Source: Pseudoalteromonas galatheae (GTDB taxonomy: Bacteria > Pseudomonadota > Gammaproteobacteria > Enterobacterales > Alteromonadaceae). From it: DNA of 64,000 nucleotides. The translations under genes and the position numbers were made by a program. Shown here in pieces: positions 1 through 7,150 of this stretch. The notes beneath the pieces are model-generated. The model made no database searches and had not been told where the DNA came from. It saw only the letters and a list, made by a program, of their open reading frames with translations. Numbering within the stretch: position 1 is the first letter of the stretch; each line of letters begins with the position of its first letter. The stretch is taken from the NCBI RefSeq assembly GCF_005886105.2, contig NZ_PNCO02000001.1, positions 1,237,001 to 1,301,000 of the forward strand, read 5' to 3'.

Positions 1-2
1 TT

Positions 3-548
3 TTCATGTTGAAAGACAAGTCAGAGCTGACGTCCGGAATCTCAAAAATAATACCTAAAGACAGAAAGCTCATTTCGCAAGTGTGGCATGAAATGGACCA
101 GCAGATCATGAATTATATTCGGGGTAAGGTTTTCGAGATTGTTATCGTGGGTTTGGTGAGCTTTGTGACCTTTTCTATATTGGAGTTGCGCTATGCTGCA
201 TTATTAGGCACTTTGGTAGGGCTTTCTGTACTTATTCCATTTGTCGGTGCTGCACTGGTTACATTGCCTGTTGCTGCTGTTGCGCTATTTCAATTTGGTC
301 TTGCGCCAGAGTTTTGGACTATCGTTATTGCGTACAGCATAATTCAAGCGTTAGACGGCAATGTTTTGGTACCGTTACTGTTTTCTGAAGCCGTGGATCT
401 CAACCCTGTTTATATTATTGTCGCAGTGTTGTTCTTTGGCGGCCTTTGGGGTTTTTGGGGGGTGTTCTTTGCCATTCCATTGGCATCCCTTGTCAAAGCA
501 CTGATAAACGCATGGTCGAGTAAGAGTGAAGAATTGCTGGCCAAATAA
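3..548 (+). CDS. AI-2E family (PerM/YdiK-type) permease, 3' part
   Basis: C-terminal part of a polytopic inner-membrane protein of the AI-2E transporter superfamily. The reading frame is open to the left edge, so the true start lies outside the window. Visible are the connecting segment with the motif IMNYIRGK, then several hydrophobic helices, and the typical glycine-rich end ([23 protein letters not shown] at about residues 143-165 of the visible part). Members export or take up small molecules, some act as Na+/H+ antiporters, and the substrate cannot be told from sequence. It converges on the trmK-like gene, with 6 bases between the two stop codons. The family is clear; the function is not. 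Confidence 0.8.
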   Translation, partial: FMLKDKSELTSGISKIIPKDRKLISQVWHEMDQQIMNYIRGKVFEIVIVGLVSFVTFSILELRYAALLGTLVGLSVLIPFVGAALVTLPVAAVALFQFGLAPEFWTIVIAYSIIQALDGNVLVPLLFSEAVDLNPVYIIVAVLFFGGLWGFWGVFFAIPLASLVKALINAWSSKSEELLAK

Positions 549-554
549 CCTCGT

Positions 555-1211
555 TCAGCCTATTGATAGTGTAACTTGTTGATAGGCTGAAAAAATGTTT
601 TGCGCTTCGGGTTTGCCTTTGGCAACTCGTGCATAATGCTCCAGCGTTTTCTCTAAATAGCGTTTGGAAAGCGTACCTTGTTGCCAAATCGCTTTGCCTA
701 ATGGAGTTATGGCAGCGCCAGTCTTACCTGAAGTGAGATAGAGTACTTCGTAAATACGTCGATTTTCCTCAACCAGTGATTCATGGATCAGCTTAAGTGG
801 CAAAGATTGTAAGGTTTGCCTCAGGGTATAATGATGATGAACTGGGCAAAGCAAGAAATCGACCTCGTCAGGTAATTTGTGGCAAAGGCTTGTCATCAGT
901 TCTGCGGTTAAGTCGCCGCCAACACCTGCGATGATCACTAACTGCCTGCCTGAGTGCTGTGCAAGAGGGAGCTTCGCAACGTCTTGGGTGTAAAGGCTAT
1001 AGCGCGCTTCAGCTTCTGGAAAGAAGCGTGCGAGATCTAGTTTCACTTTCGCGATAAGCGCTGGGACTACATCAACAAAGTGTATGTGCGCTTGGCTCGA
1101 GTCTAAAAATTGTGCACCAAGCTGGCCATGATCGCAGCAGCAGTCCCAAATATGTTGATAGTCTTCAGTAACAACGTCATGTAAAGTCTGTAAGCGTTTT
1201 CCAAGCTTCAA
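555..1211 (-). CDS. trmK: TrmK-type tRNA (adenine22-N1)-methyltransferase
   Basis: A 218-aa SAM-dependent methyltransferase of the COG2384/TrmK family, which methylates N1 of adenine 22 in some tRNAs. The SAM-binding motif I region reads DCCCDHGQLG near residue 23, followed by the acidic HFVDVVP strand and by IIAGVGGDL, which is typical of the family. It probably starts at TTG (1209-1211), because a strong AAGGAG ribosome-binding site lies 5-6 bases upstream on the minus strand. An ATG start with a comparable site was not found. It stands alone, convergent with the permease gene. The family call is firm; activity on A22 is assumed from the family. Confidence 0.75.
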   Translation of the reverse strand: MKLGKRLQTLHDVVTEDYQHIWDCCCDHGQLGAQFLDSSQAHIHFVDVVPALIAKVKLDLARFFPEAEARYSLYTQDVAKLPLAQHSGRQLVIIAGVGGDLTAELMTSLCHKLPDEVDFLLCPVHHHYTLRQTLQSLPLKLIHESLVEENRRIYEVLYLTSGKTGAAITPLGKAIWQQGTLSKRYLEKTLEHYARVAKGKPEAQNIFSAYQQVTLSIG

Positions 1212-1226
1212 GTGGACTCCTTTTAT

Positions 1227-2258
1227 TCAGGCGTAGGTGTGGTGCCGCGTTGCGCTAAAGTGATTAAGTAAGCGATGAATAAGGTAAATTGCACAGAGAC
1301 TTACCGTAATTGCAACGCTCACTGAACTGAAGCGATATAGTGCGCTGTAGATTAAATCTTGATTTGGTGCGAGAGACTGCCCAAACAAGATCCCAAAAGT
1401 GGTAATAATACCAAAGCCAATCCCTGGAGCACCACCACTTAGCAAGTGATAGCGACTAAAAATGAAGACTAAGATCCATAAAATCAAAATTGGAAAAAGT
1501 AAAATCTGGCTATAGGTTTGCAGTAGGATTTGCGCTGCTAACGCTAAGTTACAGCCTATCAGCGTGCCGACTGCGCGTTGCCAGCCAGCAGTGCCCGCCG
1601 CCTTCCAACTCAGTGGAAAGAGAATTAATATTGATGCCGCTTGAGCGGAAACGGAATCTTGTAAATCTAGGATTTGGAATACCATAAATGAGAGTGTGGC
1701 TACGGTGGCGCATAGTAAGACTTCATGGCGAATACTTGCCGCATCTTTTGCTGGCCGTGGTGGTAATTGACGCACGGTAACGTCCGGAAATAACCAATGC
1801 ATTACATATGCAGTTGCGATACTAATGATAATAGCCAGAGAGTTACTGGCTATGAGTGAATATAAGCCACCACTGGTTGAAGTATAACTGGCAAAATGAA
1901 GTTGGATTGATAGTCCCACCACACTCATTGCGCCAAATAAGAAGTTAACGCCTTTGCTCATTTGCAAAAACAAAAAGGCAAATAAGGCAAAAGTGAGTAA
2001 GGACATTAACGCAGGGTGGAAGCCAAATAGCCCTTGTAGCACCAATACCGAAAAGGCACAGAGCAACCCACTTAAGATAAACTGGCACACTATGTGTGCA
2101 TTTAACATTGGTACTAATCCAAGCAGCAGCATGGGATATACGGTAAAAAAGATACCGTACGGCCAGTTGAGCAGTTTGCTTAGTGCAAAACCTAGCGTAC
2201 TGCCAGTTGCAATACGCAGCATCTGTCTCAGGTCATTGGCGTTCAGTGCAACTTTCAT
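1227..2258 (-). CDS. DUF2955/FUSC-like inner-membrane efflux component
   Basis: A 343-aa polytopic membrane protein with two blocks of hydrophobic helices (about residues 20-155 and 190-330), the architecture of the DUF2955/FUSC family, which is related to the aromatic acid exporter AaeB. I chose the ATG at 2256-2258 because it lies one base after the stop codon of the upstream HlyD gene, which fits translational coupling; the frame remains open 35 codons further upstream but would run into hlyD. DUF2955 proteins are regularly paired with an HlyD-type adaptor, so the two probably form a drug or aromatic-acid exporter. Expression is probably controlled by the MarR gene that heads the operon. 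The substrate is unknown. Confidence 0.75.
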   Translation of the reverse strand: MKVALNANDLRQMLRIATGSTLGFALSKLLNWPYGIFFTVYPMLLLGLVPMLNAHIVCQFILSGLLCAFSVLVLQGLFGFHPALMSLLTFALFAFLFLQMSKGVNFLFGAMSVVGLSIQLHFASYTSTSGGLYSLIASNSLAIIISIATAYVMHWLFPDVTVRQLPPRPAKDAASIRHEVLLCATVATLSFMVFQILDLQDSVSAQAASILILFPLSWKAAGTAGWQRAVGTLIGCNLALAAQILLQTYSQILLFPILILWILVFIFSRYHLLSGGAPGIGFGIITTFGILFGQSLAPNQDLIYSALYRFSSVSVAITVSLCAIYLIHRLLNHFSATRHHTYA

Positions 2259-2259
2259 A

Positions 2260-3336
2260 TCAATAAACGTAGTGAAGTAGACTGACGAATTTGATTTGCG
2301 CTTGTGCAAGCGTTGCAAGCAAAGTGCTTTCAGGTAGGACTTGAACTGTCGCTCTTGCACCACTTGCTAGTAAAGGTAATGGCTCATCAAATGCTAAATA
2401 AACGCGTTGACGCTGCGCATCTCGCACCCAGCGGTTGGAAGTCTCAACGGCAGCCAATTGGCCGTCGGCATTAAGCTGTCCATCACTGACGCCGGCAGAA
2501 AACTCATGGATCACTGCAGGATAGACTTTGCCCGGTAACGCATCAAAGCTCACTAATGCTTGTTCGCCAATTTTGACGTGGTAAAGCGATTTTTCTCTGA
2601 AATCCGCAGCTAAGTCAATATTGTCCGAAACCAAACTGGTTAGACTCACACCCGTGCGAGCATAGGTACCCGTAGTGATCTGTAAGTTACTAATGATGCC
2701 ATCATGAGGCGCGCGGACTTCGGTATAACTGAGCTGCAATTTAGCCTGCTCTACAGCATTTTGTGCTTGCTGTAGTGCAATATTATGTTCGTCGGCTGCA
2801 CCACGCTTTACTTCAAGCGCATGCAGATTAGCTCTAAGTGCCCTAAGCTGTGACTTAGCCGTCGCAAAATTTGCTTGAATTTGATCTGATTCCTGCGTTG
2901 AAATTGCGTGTTGTGACAGCAAAGATTGGCTGCGCTTATACAGTCGTTGTTGCTCATCATACTTAGCTACAGCAGCCTCTATTTGCGCTTGCTGGGCAAC
3001 TATTTGTGCATCTAATTGTTTGTTCTGTTGATTAACCTCTGCCAAAGCGAGCTCAGCCTTAGCTAATGCTAACCGATACGGCGCTTCATCGATAGTAAGC
3101 AGTAATTGCCCTTGCTGAACTCTTTGGTTATTGCTGACATTCACTGTAAGCACTTCACCACTGATTTTAGGCGTCACTTTGGTTACTTGATGATACACAC
3201 GCGCCTGAGGCGTCATTGGTATGTAGAGATCAGCAAAGATAAAATAACTAAAGCAGAGTGCAAAAACGGCGATTGACACCTTTACGTAGCGGGAAAATTG
3301 CTGATCTGGACTAAGTTTACTCACTGGTACTCCCAT
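2260..3336 (-). CDS. HlyD/EmrA-type periplasmic adaptor protein
   Basis: A 358-aa membrane-fusion protein. One N-terminal membrane helix (about residues 18-36) is followed by a biotinyl-lipoyl half-motif (TPKISGEVLTVNVSNNQRVQQGQ), a long alpha-helical hairpin rich in Q, A and E (about 90-200), the second lipoyl half (EVRAPHDGIISNLQITTGTYARTG) and a beta-barrel domain. It links an inner-membrane pump to an outer-membrane exit duct. The ATG at 3334-3336 overlaps the 3' end of the MarR gene by 20 bases, which suggests coupled translation; longer starts would place hydrophobic marR-frame sequence ahead of the protein. It is followed directly by the DUF2955 pump gene. No outer-membrane factor gene is present nearby. 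Confidence 0.85.
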   Translation of the reverse strand: MGVPVSKLSPDQQFSRYVKVSIAVFALCFSYFIFADLYIPMTPQARVYHQVTKVTPKISGEVLTVNVSNNQRVQQGQLLLTIDEAPYRLALAKAELALAEVNQQNKQLDAQIVAQQAQIEAAVAKYDEQQRLYKRSQSLLSQHAISTQESDQIQANFATAKSQLRALRANLHALEVKRGAADEHNIALQQAQNAVEQAKLQLSYTEVRAPHDGIISNLQITTGTYARTGVSLTSLVSDNIDLAADFREKSLYHVKIGEQALVSFDALPGKVYPAVIHEFSAGVSDGQLNADGQLAAVETSNRWVRDAQRQRVYLAFDEPLPLLASGARATVQVLPESTLLATLAQAQIKFVSLLHYVY

Positions 3337-3802
3337 TTTCAGAAATATTGTCACAACATTGCTGAGCATTGTTCTCAAGTTTGACCAAAGCATGTGCAAT
3401 AGCATTGAGCTCGTCATCGCTAAGCCCATGATATAAATGTGCCTTCACTTCACTGATCCGCATCTTTAGCTGCGCTAACTGAGCTTGCCCGTGCGCGGTG
3501 AAGTAGATTTTACGACAGCGTTTGTCTTGCTTATCAATGCGGCGCTCAATTACATTATTCTCTTCTAACTGTTTCATCGTGCGAGTCAGGCTCGGCATTT
3601 CGATATCTAAACTGCTCGCTAATTGGTGTTGTGTGCAGCCCTCACCTAAATGATGAATATGCATCATGGCAGTCCAGCGTGGCTGGGTAAAACCGAGTGG
3701 CTCTACAGCTTGGGTTACAGCTTGACGGCAAATTCTATGGACTCGGCCTAACTTGCCACAGAGACTAAGATCGAGCGTTTCATGAAATGGAAGTGACGAC
3801 AT
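3317..3802 (-). CDS. MarR/SlyA-family transcriptional regulator
   Basis: A 161-aa winged-helix repressor. The recognition region (QHQLASSLDIEMPSLTRTMKQLEENNVIERR, about residues 58-88) and the beta wing (DKRCRKIYFTAHG) match MarR/SlyA proteins. It is the first gene of the operon marR-hlyD-DUF2955, and two perfect palindromes lie just upstream of its start, so autoregulation together with control of the exporter is very likely. MarR proteins usually release DNA on binding phenolic or hydrophobic compounds; the inducer here is unknown. Confidence 0.85.
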   Translation of the reverse strand: MSSLPFHETLDLSLCGKLGRVHRICRQAVTQAVEPLGFTQPRWTAMMHIHHLGEGCTQHQLASSLDIEMPSLTRTMKQLEENNVIERRIDKQDKRCRKIYFTAHGQAQLAQLKMRISEVKAHLYHGLSDDELNAIAHALVKLENNAQQCCDNISENGSTSE

Positions 3803-3814
3803 GACTTAAGGTAT

Positions 3815-3864
3815 ATTTACTTAGCATGCTAAGCATTTTAAGTTAGTTAGCATGCTAAGTAAAT
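3815..3864. promoter_or_regulatory. Paired palindromic operator upstream of marR
   Basis: Two copies of the palindrome TTAGCATGCTAA, at 3821-3832 and 3847-3858, lie 15-60 bases upstream of the marR start. Together with their flanks they form an 18-bp perfect inverted repeat (3815-3832 against 3847-3864). Size, symmetry and position fit a MarR-dimer operator with two sites. The regulator match is an inference from position. Confidence 0.7.
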
Positions 3865-3901
3865 GGTGCGCGTTTAGGTTATTGCAATATTAGCTTTAAC
3901 T

Positions 3902-4885
3902 CTATGAATTGGCGGTGCTTATTTTTATTAAGAATCGCGCATAGTGAACACAAACGTGGCTAATTACAGCGATCGCAACAACAAGTTCAAGCCAAACTAG
4001 GTATTGCAACAAGCTTAGCCAGCCTGAGTTTAAGTGCTCGCTGCTGAGCCAAGTGACGACCTTACTAATGGCGGTGACGCCGATGACTAAGGGAAAGGTA
4101 TATGCCGCGAAAGCAGGACTAAATGGCAACCGCAGAAGCTGAATAAAAGCAAGATATATCGCTAGGGTCATAACAATAGCAATGCTCAGTAAAGCAAACA
4201 CCACGCCAGCCGCTGGCATTGGGTGGACACTCAAATATCCTGCTAAACATAGACTCGCAGGCGCTGCCATAACTGCAATTGTGGGTTGGGTTTGCTGTGG
4301 TATGGCACAGCCTCTACATAAACGGTAAATCATGAACGGTAGCAGCAGCAGGTAAAATATAACCCCCAAGTACCAAAGTCCCATTGCCAAAGGTTGCAAC
4401 GCTAACATGCCGTTAAAGGTGACATCGGCAACGACAAACCCAACAGGGGGAATAAACCAACTTGGCACTAGCTGGTTAAGCTCAAAATTGCGGCTGCGAA
4501 AATACACAAAGCTGGTTAGCAACCCTAAGTGAAGTGCAATGGCGAGCAGCCAAACCACAGTTGCGATAAGATGAGAATAGGCCGAGATGCTATGAGAAAT
4601 CACCATGATGGTCATGGCGCTGGTTGGTAATACACTCCCAATCACTGGATCTGCGAGATCTGCTCTTAATTGAGCTGGTTGATGAATAAACTTAAGCACT
4701 AACAGCAATAAAATAAAGCCAGCCAGAAGTGCACTTGAAGGTTTTAATACAAAGAGTGCGGGAAAGAGATTACAGATACACCAGCCTAAACTAGCCAGCC
4801 CAAGAGCAAGACCAGACATCGGGGTGGGGATATTGGCGGTGAGCTTTTTACTATAAGAATGAAGAGTAGCCATGCGTAATTTCAC
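3902..4885 (-). CDS. TDT/SLAC1-family transporter (TehA-like)
   Basis: A 327-aa membrane protein with about ten hydrophobic segments, matching the telluride-resistance/dicarboxylate transporter (TDT, SLAC1/TehA) family. Family features include the N-terminal IPTPMSGLALGLASLGW and the central WFIPPVGFVVADVTF. Members move anions, malate, or sulfite (yeast Ssu1). The start may be GTG 4883-4885 or ATG 4871-4873; neither has a clear ribosome-binding site. It is divergent from a YeiE-like LysR gene with a 46-bp imperfect inverted repeat between them, so it is probably that regulator's target. Because YeiE has been linked to sulfite sensing, sulfite efflux is a reasonable guess, not a demonstrated function. 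Confidence 0.75.
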   Translation of the reverse strand: MKLRMATLHSYSKKLTANIPTPMSGLALGLASLGWCICNLFPALFVLKPSSALLAGFILLLLVLKFIHQPAQLRADLADPVIGSVLPTSAMTIMVISHSISAYSHLIATVVWLLAIALHLGLLTSFVYFRSRNFELNQLVPSWFIPPVGFVVADVTFNGMLALQPLAMGLWYLGVIFYLLLLPFMIYRLCRGCAIPQQTQPTIAVMAAPASLCLAGYLSVHPMPAAGVVFALLSIAIVMTLAIYLAFIQLLRLPFSPAFAAYTFPLVIGVTAISKVVTWLSSEHLNSGWLSLLQYLVWLELVVAIAVISHVCVHYARFLIKISTANS

Positions 4886-4925
4886 AACAATTGTTCGGTG
4901 AAGGGATAATACGCTTGCGCTTTAA

Positions 4926-4971
4926 TTAAGAATATCTGAATATATTTAAATTGGTGTTCAGTAATTCTTAA
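4926..4971. promoter_or_regulatory. Inverted repeat between TDT gene and lysR, probable LysR site
   Basis: An imperfect inverted repeat with 16-base arms: TTAAGAATATCTGAAT at 4926-4941 and its near-complement at 4956-4971 (13 of 16 positions pair), with a 14-base spacer. It ends 5 bases before the lysR start codon, in the divergent intergenic region, the usual place for an autoregulatory LysR binding site. Confidence 0.55.
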
Positions 4972-4976
4972 CGAAG

Positions 4977-5864
4977 ATGGTAACCCTCAAACAACTCAAT
5001 GTATTTACGGTAATCGTGCAAGAGCGTTCGATCACGGCCGCAGCGGAAAAGCTATGTTTAACTAAGGCAGCTGTTAGCATGGCACTAGCGGAGTTAGAGC
5101 GCCATCTCGAGCAACCGTTATTCGATCGTGTAAATAATCGATTAATGATAAACTCTGCCGGAGAGCTATTACTACCGCATGCGCATCAAGTGCTTGATAG
5201 GTGTCGCTTCTTAGATTCCCTATTTAAAGAAAGCGAGAGGCTATATGGCGAAATTAAAATTGGTGCCAGCGATACCTTAGGCAATCATTTATTGCCTCCC
5301 ATGTTAGCCGCTTTTCAGCAGCAAACTGGACACACGCAACAGCAGTTGTTTATCACCAATACGGCGAAGGTGTGCGCCATGCTTCGTGATTATGAATTAG
5401 ATATTGGTTTTGTTGAAGGTCGAGTGATAGGCGAAGATTTAGACATCATGCCTTGGTTTGAAGATGAAATGTGTATCGTGAGTGCAATGGACTTCGTGGC
5501 AACTGACTTTCAAACTCTTTTGCAAAATCAATCTCGTTGGCTGTTGCGGGAACAAGGCTCCGGCAGTCGAGAGTTTTTCTTAGCGAATATTGCAACGCAG
5601 CTTACGTCGTGGCGAACCGCATTTGAGTTAAATTCTACCGAGGCGATTATAAATGGTGTGGCGGCAGGGCTCGGTCTAGCTTGTATCTCAAAATACTCCG
5701 CTGAACATGCCATAGCACAGCAACGAATTAAGGCGCTTTCAGGTTTAAAAGCCGCACCGAGGCAGTTTTGGCTGGTGACGCGTAAAGATAAATTTCAAAG
5801 CCCAATATTAACGCAACTCATTGCCTTTGCGACGCACTGGCGTCAAGAATCACGACAGAATTAG
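4977..5864 (+). CDS. LysR-family regulator, YeiE-like
   Basis: A 295-aa LysR-type regulator. The N-terminal winged helix-turn-helix spans about residues 1-60 (AAAEKLCLTKAAVSMALAEL), followed by a periplasmic-binding-like effector domain. Segments such as IGASDTLGNHLLPPMLAAF, LLREQGSGSREFF and ELNSTEAIINGVAAGLGLACIS resemble E. coli YeiE and CysB-type regulators. It is divergently transcribed from the TDT transporter gene and probably controls it through the inverted repeat between them. The effector is unknown; sulfite is suggested only by the YeiE resemblance and by the neighbouring transporter family. Confidence 0.8.
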   Translation: MVTLKQLNVFTVIVQERSITAAAEKLCLTKAAVSMALAELERHLEQPLFDRVNNRLMINSAGELLLPHAHQVLDRCRFLDSLFKESERLYGEIKIGASDTLGNHLLPPMLAAFQQQTGHTQQQLFITNTAKVCAMLRDYELDIGFVEGRVIGEDLDIMPWFEDEMCIVSAMDFVATDFQTLLQNQSRWLLREQGSGSREFFLANIATQLTSWRTAFELNSTEAIINGVAAGLGLACISKYSAEHAIAQQRIKALSGLKAAPRQFWLVTRKDKFQSPILTQLIAFATHWRQESRQN

Positions 5865-5975
5865 GGCCTGTCTAGCTACTCAATCCATCTTGTAGTTGGT
5901 ATTAATTCCACAGACGCTGAATGAACTTTCTCATACCTCGGGTCTTTTAGACAATAGCAGATTAAGAGGTTACAT

Positions 5976-6839
5976 ATGTCGTTCAGAACTATCGACTATT
6001 CTATTTCAGGCCTGTTAGCAGTGAGCTTATTACTGCTTGGCATTTCATTTTTGTTTGGCGCTGGGCCAAATAGTATTTCAGGCACCTTTAGCTTTTACGG
6101 CTTAACGGAGTGGGTGCCCGTTGCCACGCTTGGCATGGTGTTTGGCTTTGCATTAATGGTTACTGCGGGCCTGATCATTTTACAGCAATGTAAGATTGTT
6201 CCTACGGCATGGCCGCTTGCCTTAATCGCCACCGTTAGCCTTATTACCTTGTTGACATTATTTGCCGAAAATCGTTGGATCGCAGCCCATGGTGGCTTTC
6301 CGGTTATTGGTTCTGGACAAGGGATCATCAAATATTTTGCGTTAATACCCATCGCCTTATTTCTCTACTGCCGTCATCATATCAACGCGCGAGCGCTAGT
6401 GTGGGCGAACTATTTTCCTGTGGCATTGGTTTTAGCCTGGATCGGTGGGATGAAATTTCTCGAACTCGAAGCTAAGGCAATAGTGCCGCTAGTAGAAACT
6501 TCACCGTTTATGTCTTGGATGTATGAGCTGTTTACTGTGCAAGAAGCCTCAAACGTGATAGGTGCTTATGACCTATTGATGGCAGGCTTGCTTGGCATTG
6601 GCATTTGGTTCAAACAGCGAGTCTTGATTGGGGTTGCAAGCCTTGGATGTCTCGCGGTATTTGTTATGACGCAAAGCTTTCTGTTTACCGCAGCCGGTGC
6701 GTTTAGCGACATGAGCTTACTTGGCGGCTTGGGACAATTTGTGATTAAAGACTTGTGGTTTATCGCCAATATCATGGTGATGGCATTTTTGACATTGGAG
6801 TCCAGCCCGTCTGACTCTCTAGAGTCTGCAGTCGCGTAA
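5976..6839 (+). CDS. DUF417 (YkgB/RclC-like) membrane protein, long form
   Basis: A 287-aa integral membrane protein with about eight hydrophobic segments. The middle region, VLAWIGGMKFLELEAKAIVPLVETSPFMSWMY, is the hallmark of DUF417 proteins such as E. coli YkgB/RclC, which belongs to a reactive-chlorine-species regulon. Typical members have about 190-200 residues, so this protein carries roughly 90 extra N-terminal residues with three additional helices. Start ATG 5976 has an AAGAGG ribosome-binding site 6 bases upstream. It stands alone behind lysR and is followed by an intrinsic terminator. The role is unknown; a stress or respiratory function is only suggested by the family. Confidence 0.7.
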   Translation: MSFRTIDYSISGLLAVSLLLLGISFLFGAGPNSISGTFSFYGLTEWVPVATLGMVFGFALMVTAGLIILQQCKIVPTAWPLALIATVSLITLLTLFAENRWIAAHGGFPVIGSGQGIIKYFALIPIALFLYCRHHINARALVWANYFPVALVLAWIGGMKFLELEAKAIVPLVETSPFMSWMYELFTVQEASNVIGAYDLLMAGLLGIGIWFKQRVLIGVASLGCLAVFVMTQSFLFTAAGAFSDMSLLGGLGQFVIKDLWFIANIMVMAFLTLESSPSDSLESAVA

Positions 6840-6866
6840 ATTTCATTGTGATGCAGCCCCGCTGCC

Positions 6867-6900
6867 AAAAGAGCGTGACCTGAGTTGCGCTCTTTTTATT
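6867..6900 (+). terminator. Intrinsic terminator after DUF417 gene
   Basis: The arms AAAAGAGCG (6867-6875) and CGCTCTTTT (6888-6896) form a 9-bp stem followed by further T residues. Confidence 0.8.
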
Positions 6901-6910
6901 TTCATCATAT

Positions 6911-6937
6911 GTGCCAGATGTGCCAGATGTGCCAAGT
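6911..6937. repeat. Three 9-bp tandem repeats (GTGCCAGAT)
   Basis: Two exact copies of GTGCCAGAT and a third, altered copy (GTGCCAAGT) follow one another in the gene-free stretch (6840-7150) before ovoA. The same stretch holds the 13-mer ATGCCATTGGCAT (7052-7064), an odd-centred palindrome that might be an operator or promoter element of ovoA. Nothing else was recognised there. Confidence 0.6.
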
Positions 6938-7150
6938 GAAGTTTTTTCTGAAAATAGTCCTATCGGCAGTGAAAATTAAATGTGAATAAGCTAAGGTCAT
7001 AAAAAGTTGATATCAGTGGTCTAAGCTAGATTATCAAACGTATACAGCAAGATGCCATTGGCATTAAGTGGCAAAGTGAGCAAAGTTTAAAAGCTGCATG
7101 CATTGAAATGGTGTATGTATCGAAGTAGCAAGTTTAAAGAAGATAATTGT

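Noticed and set aside
6911..6937. Short tandem repeats as a CRISPR or iteron array
   Set aside because: Only three 9-bp units without spacers; no cas or replication gene is nearby.
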